Source: Planctomycetia bacterium (lineage in GTDB: Bacteria; Planctomycetota; Planctomycetia; Pirellulales; UBA1268). Taken from it: 5,711 bases of DNA. Under the pieces are notes generated by a model. It made no database searches. It saw only the letters and a program-made list of their open reading frames with translations, and had not been told where the DNA came from. Below, in pieces: positions 5,476-5,711 of the stretch (the first letter of the stretch is position 1; every line of letters starts with the position of its first letter). Both the position numbers and the translations under genes were made by a program. The stretch spans positions 1-5,711 of the forward strand of contig RGVT01000184.1 of assembly GCA_010027105.1 (NCBI GenBank), read 5' to 3'.

Positions 5476-5496
5476 CCGCAGAGTACCACTCTGCGG
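5476..5496. repeat. Perfect 9-bp stem-loop in the gap upstream of apbE
   Basis: CCGCAGAGT (5476-5484) pairs perfectly with ACTCTGCGG (5488-5496) around a 3-base loop, between the stop of the partial gene (5514) and the apbE ATG (5459). There is no T-run on either strand, so it is not a textbook terminator. It could weaken read-through between the two genes, form an mRNA leader structure just before apbE, or be a protein-binding dyad. Confidence 0.6.
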
Positions 5497-5513
5497 CTGC
5501 GGGACCAGGCGCG

Positions 5514-5711
5514 CTACCGTGGTGCGAGACCCCGGTCGAACGCGTCCTGGTCGCGCCGGAACACGGCGAGGACGGTGTCGAACCGCTCGAGCGGGATCCG
5601 GTAGACGGGCTGCTCGCCGGTGTGGGCGTGGCAGTGGGCCACGAGCAGCCGGTAGAGGAACTTGAACAGCTGCCGCGGCACCCGCAGGCTGCGCAGGCCG
5701 TCGAGCAGCCG
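5514..5711 (-). CDS. C-terminal 65 residues of an unidentified protein (5' end outside window)
   Basis: The minus strand is open from the window edge to a TAG (5516-5514), giving 65 residues beginning RLLDGLRSLRVPRQLFKFLY, with PVYRIPLERFDTVLAVF in the middle and ending FDRGLAPR. It looks genuine: codons end mostly in G or C, the composition is balanced with Phe, Tyr, His and Asp rather than the Arg/Pro/Ala mix of shadow frames, and it lies upstream of apbE on the same strand, 54 bases away. The segment is probably helical with a basic N-terminal part. I do not recognise the family and there is no membrane segment or catalytic motif visible in this fragment. Confidence 0.7.
   Translation of the reverse strand, partial: RLLDGLRSLRVPRQLFKFLYRLLVAHCHAHTGEQPVYRIPLERFDTVLAVFRRDQDAFDRGLAPR

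Noticed and set aside
5460..5489. GTG start at 5489 for apbE (10 extra residues)
   Set aside because: The extra residues show no signal peptide or lipobox function, and the hairpin at 5476-5496 would occlude that start. The ATG at 5459 fits the family N-terminus.
1..5711. Mobile element, CRISPR array, tRNA/rRNA or defence island
   Set aside because: No transposase, integrase, spaced direct-repeat array, tRNA-like cloverleaf or nuclease/helicase gene cluster is seen in either strand.

Overview
The window is about 70% GC or more by eye, with dense gene packing. The style of the genes suggests a high-GC planctomycete: a secreted transglutaminase-like protein with a 'HWFPCQAAGARAFGGMPDQ' tail, a solo sigma-54 activator, and poor Shine-Dalgarno sites. 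This taxonomic call rests on family resemblance only, since no marker gene is present.

Layout, left to right. At 1-165 there is no gene, but a 14-bp perfect palindrome lies just upstream of the first gene. At 166-1140 (+) is an exported transglutaminase-like protein. At 1141-1266, between two convergent genes, four consecutive stem-loops are packed together, one with a 13-bp stem interrupted by a single bulge. At 1267-2214 (-) is a sugar-phosphate isomerase/epimerase-like TIM-barrel protein with its own plausible promoter. At 2289-2508 (+) lies the wreck of an undecaprenyl-diphosphatase gene (uppP/bacA): its first ~37 codons are joined, out of frame, to its last ~36 codons, and the middle ~190-200 codons are gone. 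At 2469-3491 (-) is a PspF-like sigma-54 activator with no sensory domain, whose 3' end runs antisense through the uppP remnant. At 3492-3696 is a regulatory-looking gap with a direct repeat and two dyads. Then come a DedA-family membrane protein (3697-4401, -), an ApbE-type FAD:protein FMN transferase (4455-5459, -), and the C-terminus of an unidentified protein entering from the right edge (5514-5711, -).

The unidentified gene, apbE and dedA share a strand with gaps of about 50 bp, so they could be co-transcribed; the hairpin in front of apbE may partly separate the first from the rest. No pathway clearly links these genes. The window looks like ordinary chromosomal housekeeping and accessory content. 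I found no defence system, mobile element or CRISPR array. The most notable event is the internal deletion of uppP and its apparent effect on the neighbouring regulator's tail.
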